A DNA stretch of 64,000 bases from Ralstonia soli (GTDB taxonomy: Bacteria > Pseudomonadota > Gammaproteobacteria > Burkholderiales > Burkholderiaceae): contig NZ_JAMXHT010000006.1 in NCBI RefSeq assembly GCF_023955655.1, forward strand, positions 372,001-436,000, written 5' to 3'. The translations under genes were made by a program, and so were the position numbers. This document shows positions 48,375 to 61,946 of this stretch, in pieces. How positions within the stretch are numbered: the stretch's first letter is position 1; each line of letters begins with the position of its first letter. The notes below the pieces were generated by a model. The model searched no databases and was not told the origin of the DNA. It saw nothing but the letters and a program-made list of their open reading frames with translations.

Positions 48375-49718
48375 ATGGCCGACACCGTAAGAGACCCTCT
48401 GAAACGCGCATTCAACCGCACGGAGCGGGAAGGCTTCCGGCTGTCCTTCAGCCGGACCACCGCGCTGGTCGGTATCGTTCTGGTGCTGATGGGCTGCGGC
48501 TTGGACTACAACACCTATCCGGGTGAGCTCCAGCCATTCTTCTTTGCCCGCGTCTTCGCGTCGGTGCTGATCTTTGTCGTCTATCTGATCCTGCCAACCC
48601 CGTGGGGGCGGCAACGGCTGTCGTACCTGACACTGCTTTGGCTGTGTTTCCCGCAAGTCATGATCGCGTGGATGATCTCGGTCACGCAGGGCGCGGAATC
48701 GATCTATGCGACGGGCTTGCATCTGGCCGTCTTTGCAGCAGGCAGTGTGTTGCCATTCAACACCAGGCAGACCATCGGGTTCGGGGTGATCACCTACGCG
48801 CTGTATTTTCTGGCGTGCCTCGCGCACGACCCGGGCAGCATCACCGGGAGCACGTTCTTCGTGAACTCCCAGTTCCTCATCTTCACCTCGACGCTGGGCG
48901 TCTTTTGCACCTACTTCAATGAGAACAGCCGCTTTGAGCTCTTCAAGCTGAAGGAGGAAGTGGCCGACAAGAACATCCAGCTCGAGACGATCAACGCCAA
49001 CCTCGTCGACATCAAGGGCCAGCTCCTGCAGCAGGAAAAAATGGCCGCCATCGGCACGCTGTCAGCGGGTCTGCTCCATGAGATCAACAACCCGGTCAAC
49101 TTCTGCCTCATGGCGATAGCCGTGGCGCAGGAAGACCCGGTCGCCAAGGACAGCCCGATGCTGCTCGAATGCCTGGTCGACGCCAAGGAAGGCATGCAGC
49201 GCGTGCAGCACATCGTGTCGGACCTGAAGACCTTCGCCTACCGCAGCCCCGAGAAGGGTGAAGCCGACGCGCCGTTCCTGGCGGAAAAGGCCATCGACTC
49301 GGCCATCCGCCTGACCAGCCACGAGCTGCGCGGCGTAAGCGTCGAGCGCAAGCTACCGCCCGATACGCTGGTGCGCGGCGACGAGGCCGCCATCATCGGG
49401 GTGCTGATCAACCTGCTGTCGAACGCGGCGCTGGCCATGCAGAAGGTGCAGCGCGAAAACCCGCGTATCGAAATCGCCGCGGAGTGGATCGATAACCGCC
49501 TGCATGTGGTCGTGACCGACAACGGCCCGGGCATTTCCGAAAAGAACCTCACGCGCGTGTTCGAACCGTTCTTCACCACGCGCGATGTCGGCAAGGGCCT
49601 GGGGCTTGGCCTGTCGATCAGCTACAGCGTGATCCAGCGCCACGGCGGCACGCTCGCCGTGACGAGCCAGGAAGGCGAATGGGCACGCTTCACGTTTGAC
49701 CTGCCGCGCGCAGAGTAA
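48375..49718 (+). CDS. phcS: Sensor histidine kinase PhcS
   Basis: A 447-residue membrane kinase. About six helices span residues 28-180, with very short loops, so the signal is probably sensed in or near the membrane. The dimerisation/phosphoacceptor box is GTLSAGLLHEINNPVNFCLM with His235. The catalytic ATPase domain has the N box (LINLLSNAALAMQ), G1 (VTDNGPGIS) and G2 (KGLGLGLSIS). PhcS is the known receptor of the 3-hydroxy fatty acid methyl ester. It follows phcB with no gap and precedes phcR by eight bases. Confidence 0.93.
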   Translation: MADTVRDPLKRAFNRTEREGFRLSFSRTTALVGIVLVLMGCGLDYNTYPGELQPFFFARVFASVLIFVVYLILPTPWGRQRLSYLTLLWLCFPQVMIAWMISVTQGAESIYATGLHLAVFAAGSVLPFNTRQTIGFGVITYALYFLACLAHDPGSITGSTFFVNSQFLIFTSTLGVFCTYFNENSRFELFKLKEEVADKNIQLETINANLVDIKGQLLQQEKMAAIGTLSAGLLHEINNPVNFCLMAIAVAQEDPVAKDSPMLLECLVDAKEGMQRVQHIVSDLKTFAYRSPEKGEADAPFLAEKAIDSAIRLTSHELRGVSVERKLPPDTLVRGDEAAIIGVLINLLSNAALAMQKVQRENPRIEIAAEWIDNRLHVVVTDNGPGISEKNLTRVFEPFFTTRDVGKGLGLGLSISYSVIQRHGGTLAVTSQEGEWARFTFDLPRAE

Positions 49719-49726
49719 GCCGCAAC

Positions 49727-50842
49727 ATGGACACCACGCCGGACACCGTCACCATCCTCTACGTCGACGACGAGACGCAGGCCTGCAAATGGTTTGCGCG
49801 CACGATCGGCGCGGGCTACGAGGTGCTGACGGCCAACAGCGTCGACGAAGCCAAGGCCGTCCTGCAGGCCGACGCGCAGGCGCACAACCGCATCAGCGTG
49901 GTGCTGACCGACTTCCGCATGCCGGGCGGCGACGGCACGGAGCTGCTGCGCTTCATCGATACCGAGTACGGCGATATCGCCACCATCCTCGTCACCGCCT
50001 ATGCCGACAAGGATCTGCTGATCCAGGCCGTCAATACGGGGCGCGTGTTCAAGATCCTGGAGAAGCCCTACCAGCCCGAAGACGTGCGGCGCTCACTGCA
50101 GGAAGCGCTGTCGCTGCGCCAGGACCGGCTCCTGCGCACACAGCGCCTGATGGCCATCGACGAAACGCTGGCGTTTCTTGCGCACGAACTGAACACGCCG
50201 CTGGCGGCCATCTCCAACTTCGCGCGGGGCATCCGCATGCGCGTGGATCAAACCGAACTGGCGCCCGACGCGCTGCCCGAGGTTGGCCGCGCTGCCGACC
50301 GCGTGCAGGACAACGCACGGTACTGCCTGTCGGTGATCGCCACGTTCCTGAACTCGGTGCGCAACACCTATGGCAAGCCGGGTACGGCGGCCACGCCCAA
50401 CAGCGCGGGCGGCCTGATCCGTTCACTGTTTGACACGTATCCGTTCACGAACGCACAGCGCGAATGGGTGTCGTATCGGGTGGAAGAGGATTTCCCGATC
50501 CGCACGCTGCCCAACTGCGTGATGCTGGTGCTCTCGTCGCTCACGAGCAACGCGTTGCACGCGTTGCGGCACACCCGCACCCCGCGGCTCGAGATCGTCG
50601 CCGGCCAAGCGCCGGCAACTCGTGATGCCCGGCACATGATCCGCATCCAAGACAACGGCCCGGGCATCGAGCCCGACGTTCTCGCGCGGCTGACCATCGA
50701 CCCCGTGACGACGCGCGCCGAAGACGGCGGCAACGGCATGGGCATGATTTTTTGTACGCGGATCATGCAATCGTTCGGGGGAGCGATTGCCATTGAATCC
50801 GCCCCCAGCGCAGGCACGCGCGTGACTCTGACGTTCCCATGA
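49727..50842 (+). CDS. phcR: Response regulator with histidine-kinase output domain, PhcR
   Basis: A 371-residue protein. Residues 8-130 are a receiver (ILYVDDETQAC, Asp62 in LTDFRMPGGDG, Lys in ILEKPY). Instead of a DNA-binding domain it continues into a kinase core: the His box LAFLAHELNTPLAAISNFAR (His153), then NALHALRHT, DNGPGIEPDVL and NGMGMIFCTRIMQ. So it is a receiver-first kinase, the architecture described for PhcR. It is thought to take phosphate from PhcS and pass the signal to PhcQ or PhcA. Confidence 0.93.
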   Translation: MDTTPDTVTILYVDDETQACKWFARTIGAGYEVLTANSVDEAKAVLQADAQAHNRISVVLTDFRMPGGDGTELLRFIDTEYGDIATILVTAYADKDLLIQAVNTGRVFKILEKPYQPEDVRRSLQEALSLRQDRLLRTQRLMAIDETLAFLAHELNTPLAAISNFARGIRMRVDQTELAPDALPEVGRAADRVQDNARYCLSVIATFLNSVRNTYGKPGTAATPNSAGGLIRSLFDTYPFTNAQREWVSYRVEEDFPIRTLPNCVMLVLSSLTSNALHALRHTRTPRLEIVAGQAPATRDARHMIRIQDNGPGIEPDVLARLTIDPVTTRAEDGGNGMGMIFCTRIMQSFGGAIAIESAPSAGTRVTLTFP

Positions 50843-50918
50843 CACCATCAACAATACGCACACGAACCACGCCGAACATGATCCGCGCATTGACCGTATT
50901 TGCTATGAGGAGTGATGG

Positions 50919-51941
50919 ATGACCAATCCCGGGGGCCACACGCCCACTAACCCGCCCAAGATTCTGTACGTGGACGACGAGACATTGGCGCTGACGTACT
51001 TCGGCCGTGCCATCGGTTCACTGGCGCCGGTCGTCACCGCCACCTCGGTCGACGAAGGCAAGCGCATGCTCGACCAGCACGCCGACACGCTGGGCGTGCT
51101 CGTATCTGACCAGCGCATGCCCGGCGAGCTCGGCAACGAGTTGCTGCGCTACGCGCGCGAGCGCTATCCGCACCTGGTCCGCATCCTGACCACCGCGTAC
51201 TCGGAAATCGAAGACACGGTGGAGGCCGTCAACCAGGGCCAGATCCACCGCTACATCAAGAAGCCGTGGGACATCACGGCGCTGCGCGTGGAGCTCAAGC
51301 AGGCACTGGAGTTTTCCGACCTGCGCCGCGAGCGCGACGCCCTGCTGCGCGAGAAGATGACGGTGCGCCAGAGCCAGACGCTCACGCACCGCATCGGCGC
51401 GCTGCAGACGTTGTACCTGGCGGTGTCGGGGTTGTCGTCATTCAGCGCGGTCAACGATTATCTGCGCGCGGCAGCAGCCGTGGGTCTGCAACCGCTGGCA
51501 CAGCCCGACTGGGCGATGAAGGACTACACCGAGCTCGTCGGCGAAGAAAGCGTGCGCGCCGGTGAATTCAGTCATGCGGTCCACCAGGCGTATCAGGACC
51601 TGTCTGCGCGCTTTGGCAGCAAGCCCGCCGGGCAAGCCCTCGAAGTCCTGGCCGAGGTGCTGCACGGCAAGGTCTCGCCGGCAGGCGGCGACGCAGCGGC
51701 GGTGGTGGATCTCACCACGCTGACGGAATTCCTGGAAGCCGCGTCAACCCACAAGGTGTCGGAAGCGCATGCCAAGTGGTTGGCGTTCCTGCTGTGGCTC
51801 GATGGCAAGGGCTGGTCGATCACGGCCGAGCGCGATGGTGCCACCGTCAAGCTGCGGCTGGTCGACAACCAGACACAGCTCACGCCCGATCAGCTCGCCG
51901 CGTGGATGGAGCACTTCCAGGATCACCAGCAGGCGGCTTGA
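50919..51941 (+). CDS. phcQ: Response regulator PhcQ
   Basis: A 340-residue protein. The receiver (residues 13-135) has ILYVDDETLALTYFGRAIG, Asp64 in LVSDQRMPGELG, Thr in RILTTAYSE and Lys in YIKKPWD. A coiled region follows (residues 135-165), then a helical domain of unknown fold; no DNA-binding motif is seen. PhcQ works with PhcR to control PhcA-dependent genes. AGGAG precedes ATG 50919 after a 76-base gap. It converges on an rRNA methyltransferase gene. Confidence 0.92.
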   Translation: MTNPGGHTPTNPPKILYVDDETLALTYFGRAIGSLAPVVTATSVDEGKRMLDQHADTLGVLVSDQRMPGELGNELLRYARERYPHLVRILTTAYSEIEDTVEAVNQGQIHRYIKKPWDITALRVELKQALEFSDLRRERDALLREKMTVRQSQTLTHRIGALQTLYLAVSGLSSFSAVNDYLRAAAAVGLQPLAQPDWAMKDYTELVGEESVRAGEFSHAVHQAYQDLSARFGSKPAGQALEVLAEVLHGKVSPAGGDAAAVVDLTTLTEFLEAASTHKVSEAHAKWLAFLLWLDGKGWSITAERDGATVKLRLVDNQTQLTPDQLAAWMEHFQDHQQAA

Positions 51942-51967
51942 GCCATCCCTCCTGCTGGTTTTGCACG

Positions 51968-51996
51968 CAACGCCGGAGCTTTACGCTTCGGCGTTG
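51968..51996. terminator. Hairpin between phcQ and the rRNA methyltransferase gene
   Basis: CAACGCCGGAGC (51968-51979) pairs with GCTTCGGCGTTG (51985-51996) with one G-U. The stem covers the stop codon (51981-51983) of the opposing gene. No T tract. Confidence 0.45.
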
Positions 51997-53384
51997 TCGC
52001 TTGAGGCGTCGCCCTTGGCGGCGCGTTCGGGGCGGTCCCGCATGCCGCCCTTCACCATGTCGAAACGGAACAGGCGACACTCGATGTTGCCGTTGTAGAG
52101 CGGCGTGCGCTGCGACTCCTTCAGCCGCATGCGGCGCGGCATCGAGAGATCGCCCGTGAAGACGAACGCCTTCCACCCCGCGAACTCGCGCTTGAGCGTA
52201 CCGGCAAACGCCTGGGCGAACTCGTTGGCAGCGGCCTCTTCCTGTGGATCGACGGGCGGCGGCGGCTCGGGCTGGCGTTGCTCGCGCACGGAGTGGCGAC
52301 CATCATCGCGCGGGGCACCCATCGCGCGGCTGGCGCGCTCGAACACGGTGCCGTCCTCCTCGCCTTCCGGCCGACGACGGCGTGAGCCCTGCGCACCCCG
52401 CACGGCGATGCGCTCGCCGTACGGCGGGTTCATCAGCAGCACACCGGCAGCTTCGAACGGCGGCTTGCCGAAACGCGCATCGACCTGCTTGAGCATCGGC
52501 TCGCCGGGCAGGCCAGCGCGCTGCCAGTTGGCGGTGGCATAGGCGAGCATGTCGGTGGAGATGTCGGCCCCGGCTACCAGTGGCGGCGATCGGCGCATGG
52601 CTGCGGCGGCGGCATCGGCGGCGGCTTGGCGCAGGCGCTTGAAGCACTTGGCATCGTGGCCCTGCAGCCACTCGCACGCGAAGGCGCGCTGGCCGCCCGG
52701 CGCAATGCCCAGGGCGCGTTGCGCAGCTTCGATGAGGAACGTGCCACTACCGCACATCGGGTCGTAGAACGGCACGCCTTGCGCGCCCGTCCAGCCGGTC
52801 AGGCGCAGGATGCCCGCCGCCAGGTTTTCCTTCAGCGGCGCTTCGCCCTTTTCCTGGCGCCAGCCGCGCTTGAAGAGCGGCTCGCCGGTGGTGTCGAGGT
52901 AGATCGTGCAGTCGGTCTCGGTCAGATACGCGTAGATGCGCACGTCGGGCGAGACGGTATCGACGCTGGGGCGCGCGCCGGTGCGCTGGCGGAAGCGGTC
53001 GCAGACGCCGTCCTTCACGCGCAGGCCGACAAACTTCAGGCTCTGCAGTGGCGATTTGTGCGCGGTCACGTCCACGCGGATCATTTCGTCGGGCGTGAAG
53101 TAGTCTTCCCAGCGCTGTGCGGCGGCCAGCGCGTAGATATCGTCTTCCGACCGATACCCGCGCGAGGCCAGTCGCATCAGCACCCGACTGGCGATGCGGC
53201 TATGCAGGTTGACGGCATACGCCGCGCCCTGCGTGCCGAAGAAGTGCACGCCGCCCGGCACGGTGCGGCCCACCTCGAACGCGGCCAGCTCATCCACCTC
53301 GGGGCGGATCGAGATTTCGGCCAGTTCGTCGGCCAGCGCCTGTTCCAGCCCACGGGGGCACGGCGCGAAGTAAGCAGTTGCCAT
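51981..53384 (-). CDS. rlmL: THUMP-domain rRNA guanine-N2 methyltransferase, RlmL N-terminal type
   Basis: A 467-residue protein: THUMP domain at residues 45-160 (GTQGAAYAVNLHSRIASRVLM, VDVTAHKSPLQSLKF) and a methyltransferase domain with VPFYDPMCGSGTFLIEAAQ and the N6/N2-type catalytic motif VLLMNPPYGERI. It corresponds to the RlmL half of E. coli RlmKL, which makes m2G2445 in 23S rRNA. A low-complexity insert (residues 338-395: SRRRRPEGEEDG, then QPEPPPPVDPQEEAAA) interrupts the Rossmann core. First of a minus-strand housekeeping series. Confidence 0.88.
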   Translation of the reverse strand: MATAYFAPCPRGLEQALADELAEISIRPEVDELAAFEVGRTVPGGVHFFGTQGAAYAVNLHSRIASRVLMRLASRGYRSEDDIYALAAAQRWEDYFTPDEMIRVDVTAHKSPLQSLKFVGLRVKDGVCDRFRQRTGARPSVDTVSPDVRIYAYLTETDCTIYLDTTGEPLFKRGWRQEKGEAPLKENLAAGILRLTGWTGAQGVPFYDPMCGSGTFLIEAAQRALGIAPGGQRAFACEWLQGHDAKCFKRLRQAAADAAAAAMRRSPPLVAGADISTDMLAYATANWQRAGLPGEPMLKQVDARFGKPPFEAAGVLLMNPPYGERIAVRGAQGSRRRRPEGEEDGTVFERASRAMGAPRDDGRHSVREQRQPEPPPPVDPQEEAAANEFAQAFAGTLKREFAGWKAFVFTGDLSMPRRMRLKESQRTPLYNGNIECRLFRFDMVKGGMRDRPERAAKGDASSDNAEA

Positions 53385-53399
53385 TGGAAAACCAGAAAA

Positions 53400-53822
53400 T
53401 CAGAACGGCTTGACCACGACAAGAATCGTGATCGCCAGCAGCAGCAGCACCGGCAGTTCATTGAACCAGCGGTAGAAAGTGTGCGAGCGCTTGTTGGCAC
53501 CCGCCTCGAATTTGCGCAGCAGCACGCCGCAGCCGTGGTGGTAGCCGATCGTCACCAGCACCAGCGCCAGCTTGGCGTGCATCCAGCCATTGGGCGGCGT
53601 CAGGCCAATGCGATAGCCGAAGAGCAGCCACAAGCCCAGCAGAATGGCGACGATCGCCAGCATGGTCGTGAAGCGGAACAGCTTGCGCGCCATGATCAGC
53701 AGGCGCGTAATGGCCGCGCGCTCGGTTTCCATCGCGAGGTTGACGAAGATGCGCGGCAGGTAGAACAAGCCGGCAAACCACGATGCGACGAAGACGATAT
53801 GAAAGGCTTTGACCCAGAGCAT
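53400..53822 (-). CDS. hemJ: Protoporphyrinogen IX oxidase HemJ (CopD-like fold)
   Basis: A 140-residue, four-helix membrane protein starting MLWVKAFHIVFVASWFAGLF, the HemJ signature with the haem-liganding His near residue 8. KLALVLVTIGYHHGCG and the Arg/Lys-rich segment RKLFRFTTM are also conserved. HemJ replaces HemG/HemY in many proteobacteria and oxidises protoporphyrinogen IX. It ends 15 bases before rlmL starts on the same strand. Confidence 0.9.
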   Translation of the reverse strand: MLWVKAFHIVFVASWFAGLFYLPRIFVNLAMETERAAITRLLIMARKLFRFTTMLAIVAILLGLWLLFGYRIGLTPPNGWMHAKLALVLVTIGYHHGCGVLLRKFEAGANKRSHTFYRWFNELPVLLLLAITILVVVKPF

Positions 53823-53881
53823 GTGTTGTTCTCGTTAGAAGCAATGCGCGCCGCTCGTGGCGGCGCGCATGTGGCGTCAGA

Positions 53882-55162
53882 TCAGGTACGAATCTCGCCG
53901 TGTCCGAACACGACGTACTTGAGCGAGGTCAGCCCCTCCAATCCCACCGGCCCGCGCGCGTGCAGCTTGTCATTGGAGATACCGATCTCCGCGCCCAGGC
54001 CGTATTCGAAACCATCGGCAAAGCGCGTGGACGCATTGATCATCACGCTGGCCGAATCGACCTCGCGCAGGAAGCGCATACCGGTCGAATAGTTCTCGGT
54101 GATGATCGAATCGGTGTGCGCCGAGCCGTAGATGTTGATGTGCTCGATGGCGGCGTCCAGGCCGTCCACCGTACGAATCGCCAGGATCGGCGCAAGGTAT
54201 TCGGTATGCCAGTCGGCTTCGACGGCGTCTTTCAGATTGCCGAAGCCGGCGGCTTCCAGCGTGGCGCGCGTGGCCGGGCAGACGCGCAGTTCGACGCCCT
54301 TGTCTTGATAGATCTTCACCAGCGGCGGCAGCGCGCGTGCTGCGATGTCGCGTTGCACGAGCAGCGTTTCCATCGTGTTGCATGGCGCGTAGCGCTGCGT
54401 CTTGGCGTTGTCGCATACGCGCACGGCCTTCTCGATGTCGGCATCAACGTCGATGTAAACGTGGCAGATACCGTCCAGGTGCTTGATCATCGGCACGCGC
54501 GCCTCTTCCATCAGGCGCGCGATCAGGCTCTTGCCGCCGCGCGGCACGATCACGTCGACGTACTCCGTCATGGTGATCAGCTTGCCGACGGCGGCGCGGT
54601 CCGTGGTGGCCACCACCTGCACCGCGTTGGCGGGCAAGCCGGCATCGGCCAACCCTTCTTCGATGAGCGCCGCCAGTGCGCCATTCGATTCGATCGCTTC
54701 AGAGCCACCGCGCAGGATGGTCGCGTTGCCCGACTTGATGCACAGCGCCGCAGCGTCGACCGTCACGTTCGGACGCGACTCGTAGATGATGCCGATCACG
54801 CCCAGCGGCACACGCATCTGGCCGACCTGGATGCCGGTCGGGCGGAACTTCATGTTGCTGATCTCGCCAATCAAATCCGGCAGCGCGGCGATCTGCTCCA
54901 ATCCGGCGGCCATGGTGTCGATGGCGCGGTCGGTGAGCGTGAGGCGGTCGATGAAGGCAGCGTCCTGGCCGTTGGCGCGGGCGCGCTCGACGTCGCGGGC
55001 GTTGATCTCTTTCAACCTGGCGGCGTCACGGCGGACTGCGGCGGCGATATGCAAGAGCGCGCGGTTCTTCTGCGCGGCGCCGGCGCGCGCCATGCCGCGC
55101 GAGGCGACACGCGCCTGACGGCCAACCAGGGCCATGTATTCGTTCACGTCGAGCTGCTTCAT
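53882..55162 (-). CDS. proA: Gamma-glutamyl phosphate reductase
   Basis: A 426-residue aldehyde-dehydrogenase-fold enzyme. Signature blocks are [38 protein letters not shown] and the catalytic Cys in [16 protein letters not shown]. It reduces gamma-glutamyl phosphate for proline synthesis. ATG 55162 ([10 protein letters not shown]) is chosen; further upstream the frame is Arg/Cys-rich. The pathway's last enzyme, ProC, is encoded at 11010. It follows holA after 73 bases. Confidence 0.96.
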   Translation of the reverse strand: MKQLDVNEYMALVGRQARVASRGMARAGAAQKNRALLHIAAAVRRDAARLKEINARDVERARANGQDAAFIDRLTLTDRAIDTMAAGLEQIAALPDLIGEISNMKFRPTGIQVGQMRVPLGVIGIIYESRPNVTVDAAALCIKSGNATILRGGSEAIESNGALAALIEEGLADAGLPANAVQVVATTDRAAVGKLITMTEYVDVIVPRGGKSLIARLMEEARVPMIKHLDGICHVYIDVDADIEKAVRVCDNAKTQRYAPCNTMETLLVQRDIAARALPPLVKIYQDKGVELRVCPATRATLEAAGFGNLKDAVEADWHTEYLAPILAIRTVDGLDAAIEHINIYGSAHTDSIITENYSTGMRFLREVDSASVMINASTRFADGFEYGLGAEIGISNDKLHARGPVGLEGLTSLKYVVFGHGEIRT

Positions 55163-55235
55163 GATGATCGCGGCCGGCGATGTGCCGGCGAATTCAGTGT
55201 GAGGACAATGGGAGCCTTGCGGCCGTTCGCGCCGA

Positions 55236-56312
55236 CTACGCCGGAATCGGAAGGCTGCCCGGCCGCGCGATGCGCATTGCCAGTTGCAGCAAGCCATCCC
55301 ACGGCTCGGCCGGCAGCGATGGTTCGCGCAAGCCCTTGACTTGCCGATCCAGCTTGGCAGCCATGGCAAGCGCGCCTTCGAGCTCGCGCTGGGACAGCCG
55401 TTGCGCCGCCTGCGGCACCAACCGTTCGCGCGGGCCCCAGACCCGCAACTCACGGAGCATCGAGGCCACCGGCTTGCCTTGAGCCGCGCTCGAGGCGATT
55501 TTTGATAATACGCGAATTTCTTCGGTCAACGTCCAGAGTACCAGCACCGTGGCCTCTCCCTCGCCACGCAGCCCTTCGAGCATGCGCACCAGGCGCGGCA
55601 CATCGCCGGCCAGCATGGCTTCGGACAGCTTGAACACGTCGTAGCGCGCCACGTTGAGCACCGCATCGTGCACATCGTCGAACGTCAGCACGCCCGGCGG
55701 GTGCAGCAGGCCGAGCTTCTGAATCTCTTGATGTGCCGCCAGCAAGTTGCCTTCCACACGGTCGGCGATGAACTGCAGGGCACGTCGGCCAGGCTCACCG
55801 GGTTCCACGCGCTGCTGCTGACGGGCGAGACGCTCGCCAATCCAACCGGGCAGTTTGGTGCGGTCGACCGAATCGACCTTGATCGAGACACCCGCGCCTT
55901 CCAGCGCCGCAAACCATGCCGACTTGGCGGTCGCAAAATCCAGGCGCGGCAGCGTGATCAGCGTGATGGTGTCGGTCGCAGGGCCCGAGGACGTGCCCGA
56001 GGCCAGCGCACGCAGGGCCTCGCCGCCGTCCTTGCCGGGCTTGCCGGAGGGAATACGCAGTTCGACGATCTTGCGATCCCCGAACAGCGACATCGATTGC
56101 TGGGCCTCCGTCACCTTCGACCACGAAAAGCCGCGCTCAACGCTCATCACCTCGCGTTCGGAGAAACCCTGCGCACGCGCGGCCTGGCGCAGCGCATCGA
56201 CGGCTTCGAGCACGAGCAGGTGTTCGTCGCCGTGTACCACGTACAGCGGCGCCAGGCCCTTGGCAGCGGCCTGCTTGAGATGCCCTTCGAGCGCGTCGAG
56301 CCGCAGTTGCAT
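55236..56312 (-). CDS. holA: DNA polymerase III delta subunit
   Basis: A 358-residue HolA. The N-terminal AAA-like region begins [15 protein letters not shown] and [20 protein letters not shown], without a Walker A lysine motif as expected for delta. [19 protein letters not shown] is the beta-clamp-binding region. It opens the sliding clamp in the clamp loader. It follows lptE by 14 bases; the leuS-lptE-holA order is conserved in proteobacteria. Confidence 0.95.
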   Translation of the reverse strand: MQLRLDALEGHLKQAAAKGLAPLYVVHGDEHLLVLEAVDALRQAARAQGFSEREVMSVERGFSWSKVTEAQQSMSLFGDRKIVELRIPSGKPGKDGGEALRALASGTSSGPATDTITLITLPRLDFATAKSAWFAALEGAGVSIKVDSVDRTKLPGWIGERLARQQQRVEPGEPGRRALQFIADRVEGNLLAAHQEIQKLGLLHPPGVLTFDDVHDAVLNVARYDVFKLSEAMLAGDVPRLVRMLEGLRGEGEATVLVLWTLTEEIRVLSKIASSAAQGKPVASMLRELRVWGPRERLVPQAAQRLSQRELEGALAMAAKLDRQVKGLREPSLPAEPWDGLLQLAMRIARPGSLPIPA

Positions 56313-56326
56313 GGCGTGCTTGCCGC

Positions 56327-56860
56327 TTACGACGGCAGCTTCACGGCAGCAAGGCGCCGCACGAGCTGGTTGATCGTGTCGCCCTGCATGTCGCGGTAGA
56401 GTGCCGCTTCTTCGTAATCCTTGGCGAGCACCTGCGTTTCGTTGTACGAGAGATCACGGAACTGCGTGATCTCCGACGGCGGGATCAGCAGGTTGTCGTG
56501 CGCATCGCGCAACTGGAAGCGGAAGCGATACGTGATGCGGTACTCGCGCACCACGCCCTGCGGCGTGAGCGACGAGATGGTCTTCACGCGGTCTTCGGCC
56601 AGCACATCGAGCAGCGCATCGGCGTCTTTCTTGTCCGACACGATGACGGTGTCGGAGCCATTGTCGATCAGCCGGCGCAACTGCGCGCGCATCTGCGAAT
56701 TCTGCGGCAGGTTGATGTACAGTTTCTTGAAGGCGAAGTCGGTATTCCCGCGCATATGGAAGCCGCAGGCGGACAGCGCCGGCAGCGCAACCACCAGGGC
56801 AAAGACAGCGCGGCCGAAAGTGCGGCGGGACGAGCGACGACGGGACAACGACATAACCAT
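56327..56860 (-). CDS. lptE: LPS-assembly lipoprotein LptE
   Basis: A 177-residue lipoprotein. The signal ends at a lipobox LSACGFHMRG (Cys near residue 31), followed by the LptE beta-sheet region with NSQMRAQLRRLI and EYRITYRFRFQLRDAHDN. LptE plugs LptD in the outer membrane. ATG 56860 has AAGGA just upstream; an ATG nine codons earlier overlaps less well. Sits between leuS and holA. Confidence 0.93.
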   Translation of the reverse strand: MVMSLSRRRSSRRTFGRAVFALVVALPALSACGFHMRGNTDFAFKKLYINLPQNSQMRAQLRRLIDNGSDTVIVSDKKDADALLDVLAEDRVKTISSLTPQGVVREYRITYRFRFQLRDAHDNLLIPPSEITQFRDLSYNETQVLAKDYEEAALYRDMQGDTINQLVRRLAAVKLPS

Positions 56861-56890
56861 GCGTTCCTTGAGTGGGATGGCGAGCAACGC

Positions 56891-60506
<3,616 letters not shown>

Positions 60507-60631
60507 GTCGGTGGAAGCGAAAAAGCTGCAAAAAGAGAAATCAGTCTGTAGAACGCACAAGCGGCGGAACCCGTCCGCCGCTCGCTCGAAGATGGTATGC
60601 CGGTGCGCTGGCTACGCGCGCTGCAGGGCCT

Positions 60632-61288
60632 TCACTGCGATTGGGTGGCCGGCGGCGGAACGCTGGTATCGGTACTGCCACCGCCGGTGCGGCGTTCGGG
60701 CAAGGTCAGGTCCACGTTGTTCTTGGAACCGGTGGTCGACTGCACACGGTCACTCACTTCGGCCGACGGAATCGACGGTGCGCGCGCCGCGGGGGCTGCA
60801 CCGGCCGCGGCGGCGGCCTCGGCGGCATCCTTCTTCGGGCGTTTGATGCCGTCGATTTCGGCAATCAACTCCTGCTCGGACGGCAGCTCTTCTGCACCGG
60901 CCCATTTGGCCAGGCGATCGCCGTCAAACCAGACCGTCAGCTTGCGCTCCTGCACCACGTTCGTATTGCCGCGCTTGAACGAGAAGATGTAGTCCCAGCG
61001 GTTGGCGTGGAACATGTCGGTCAGCAGCGGCGTGCCGAGCACGAAGCGCACCTGATCGCGCGTCATGCCCTCTTTGAGCTGCGCAGCCTGTTCGCGCGAC
61101 ACGAAGTTGCCCTGCACGATATCGATGCGATACGGCGTGATGGCATTGGCGATCTTGCGCGTGGTGCTGTCATATGTGCCGCATCCGGCCAGCAACGCCG
61201 ACGCAGCGAGCACGGCACCCACCAACAGGCCGCCACGACGGGCGACATGGGCAAAACGGACAGGACTGCGCGCAAAAGAAAAGGTCAT
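60632..61288 (-). CDS. bamE: Outer-membrane assembly lipoprotein BamE
   Basis: A 218-residue lipoprotein with lipobox LLAGCGTYD (Cys near 36) and the SmpA/OmlA domain: YRIDIVQGNFVSREQAAQLK and EGMTRDQVRFVLGTPLLTDMFHANRWDYIF. The last 90 residues are an Ala/Pro/Thr-rich, probably disordered extension absent from the 113-residue E. coli protein; such tails are common in Burkholderiales. It is divergent from fur, the usual neighbour. Confidence 0.95.
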   Translation of the reverse strand: MTFSFARSPVRFAHVARRGGLLVGAVLAASALLAGCGTYDSTTRKIANAITPYRIDIVQGNFVSREQAAQLKEGMTRDQVRFVLGTPLLTDMFHANRWDYIFSFKRGNTNVVQERKLTVWFDGDRLAKWAGAEELPSEQELIAEIDGIKRPKKDAAEAAAAAGAAPAARAPSIPSAEVSDRVQSTTGSKNNVDLTLPERRTGGGSTDTSVPPPATQSQ

Positions 61289-61441
61289 GAGCGATCGGCC
61301 TTCAAACGGTTCCGGGTAGGCCCGGTACGGGAGGATTTGGCGACGGCCCAGGCACATCGGGCAAGCCCGTCGATAGGACTTTTGCCGCCAAAACCCTTAT
61401 GATTGGAATATCCGAACATTGTACTCTAGGGAGCCTGGCGC

Positions 61442-61873
61442 ATGCCGAGTCCTGCAGACCTCAAGAACATCGGTCTGAAAGCCACGGTGCCGCGGTTGAA
61501 GATCCTCGAGATCTTTCAGACCAGCGATGAGCGCCACATGAGCGCTGAAGACGTGTACCGCATCCTGCTCGCCGAACACATGGACATTGGCCTGGCCACG
61601 GTCTACCGCGTGTTGACGCAATTCGAGCAAGCGGGCCTGCTGTCGCGCAACAACTTTGAATCCGGCAAGGCGATCTACGAACTGAACGAAGGCAAGCACC
61701 ACGATCACCTGGTGTGCCTCGATTGCGGTCGCGTGGAAGAATTTTTTGACGCCGAGATCGAGCAACGTCAGCAAAGCATCGCCCGCGCGCGCGGCTTTGC
61801 GCTGCAGGAGCACGCGTTGTCACTCTACGGTAACTGCACGAAGGAAGCCTGCCCGCATCGCCCGAAACGCTGA
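61442..61873 (+). CDS. fur: Ferric uptake regulator Fur
   Basis: A 143-residue Fur. The N-terminal winged helix ([35 protein letters not shown]) is followed by the metal region [19 protein letters not shown] and a C-terminal Cys-containing tail ([14 protein letters not shown]). Fur represses iron uptake genes with Fe(II). It is divergent from bamE over a 153-base gap and ends in a strong bidirectional terminator shared with phcA. Confidence 0.97.
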   Translation: MPSPADLKNIGLKATVPRLKILEIFQTSDERHMSAEDVYRILLAEHMDIGLATVYRVLTQFEQAGLLSRNNFESGKAIYELNEGKHHDHLVCLDCGRVEEFFDAEIEQRQQSIARARGFALQEHALSLYGNCTKEACPHRPKR

Positions 61874-61890
61874 AGCACCAACGCAAAAGC

Positions 61891-61920
61891 AAACGGCCGC
61901 ATCGTCTGCGGCCGTTTTTC
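61891..61920. terminator. Bidirectional terminator between fur and phcA
   Basis: AAACGGCCGCA (61891-61901) pairs perfectly with TGCGGCCGTTT (61907-61917), followed by T-rich bases on the plus strand and also A-rich upstream, so it can serve both convergent genes. Confidence 0.92.
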
Positions 61921-61946
61921 ATTGCGCTGGGAACGGGTGGCAGGCA

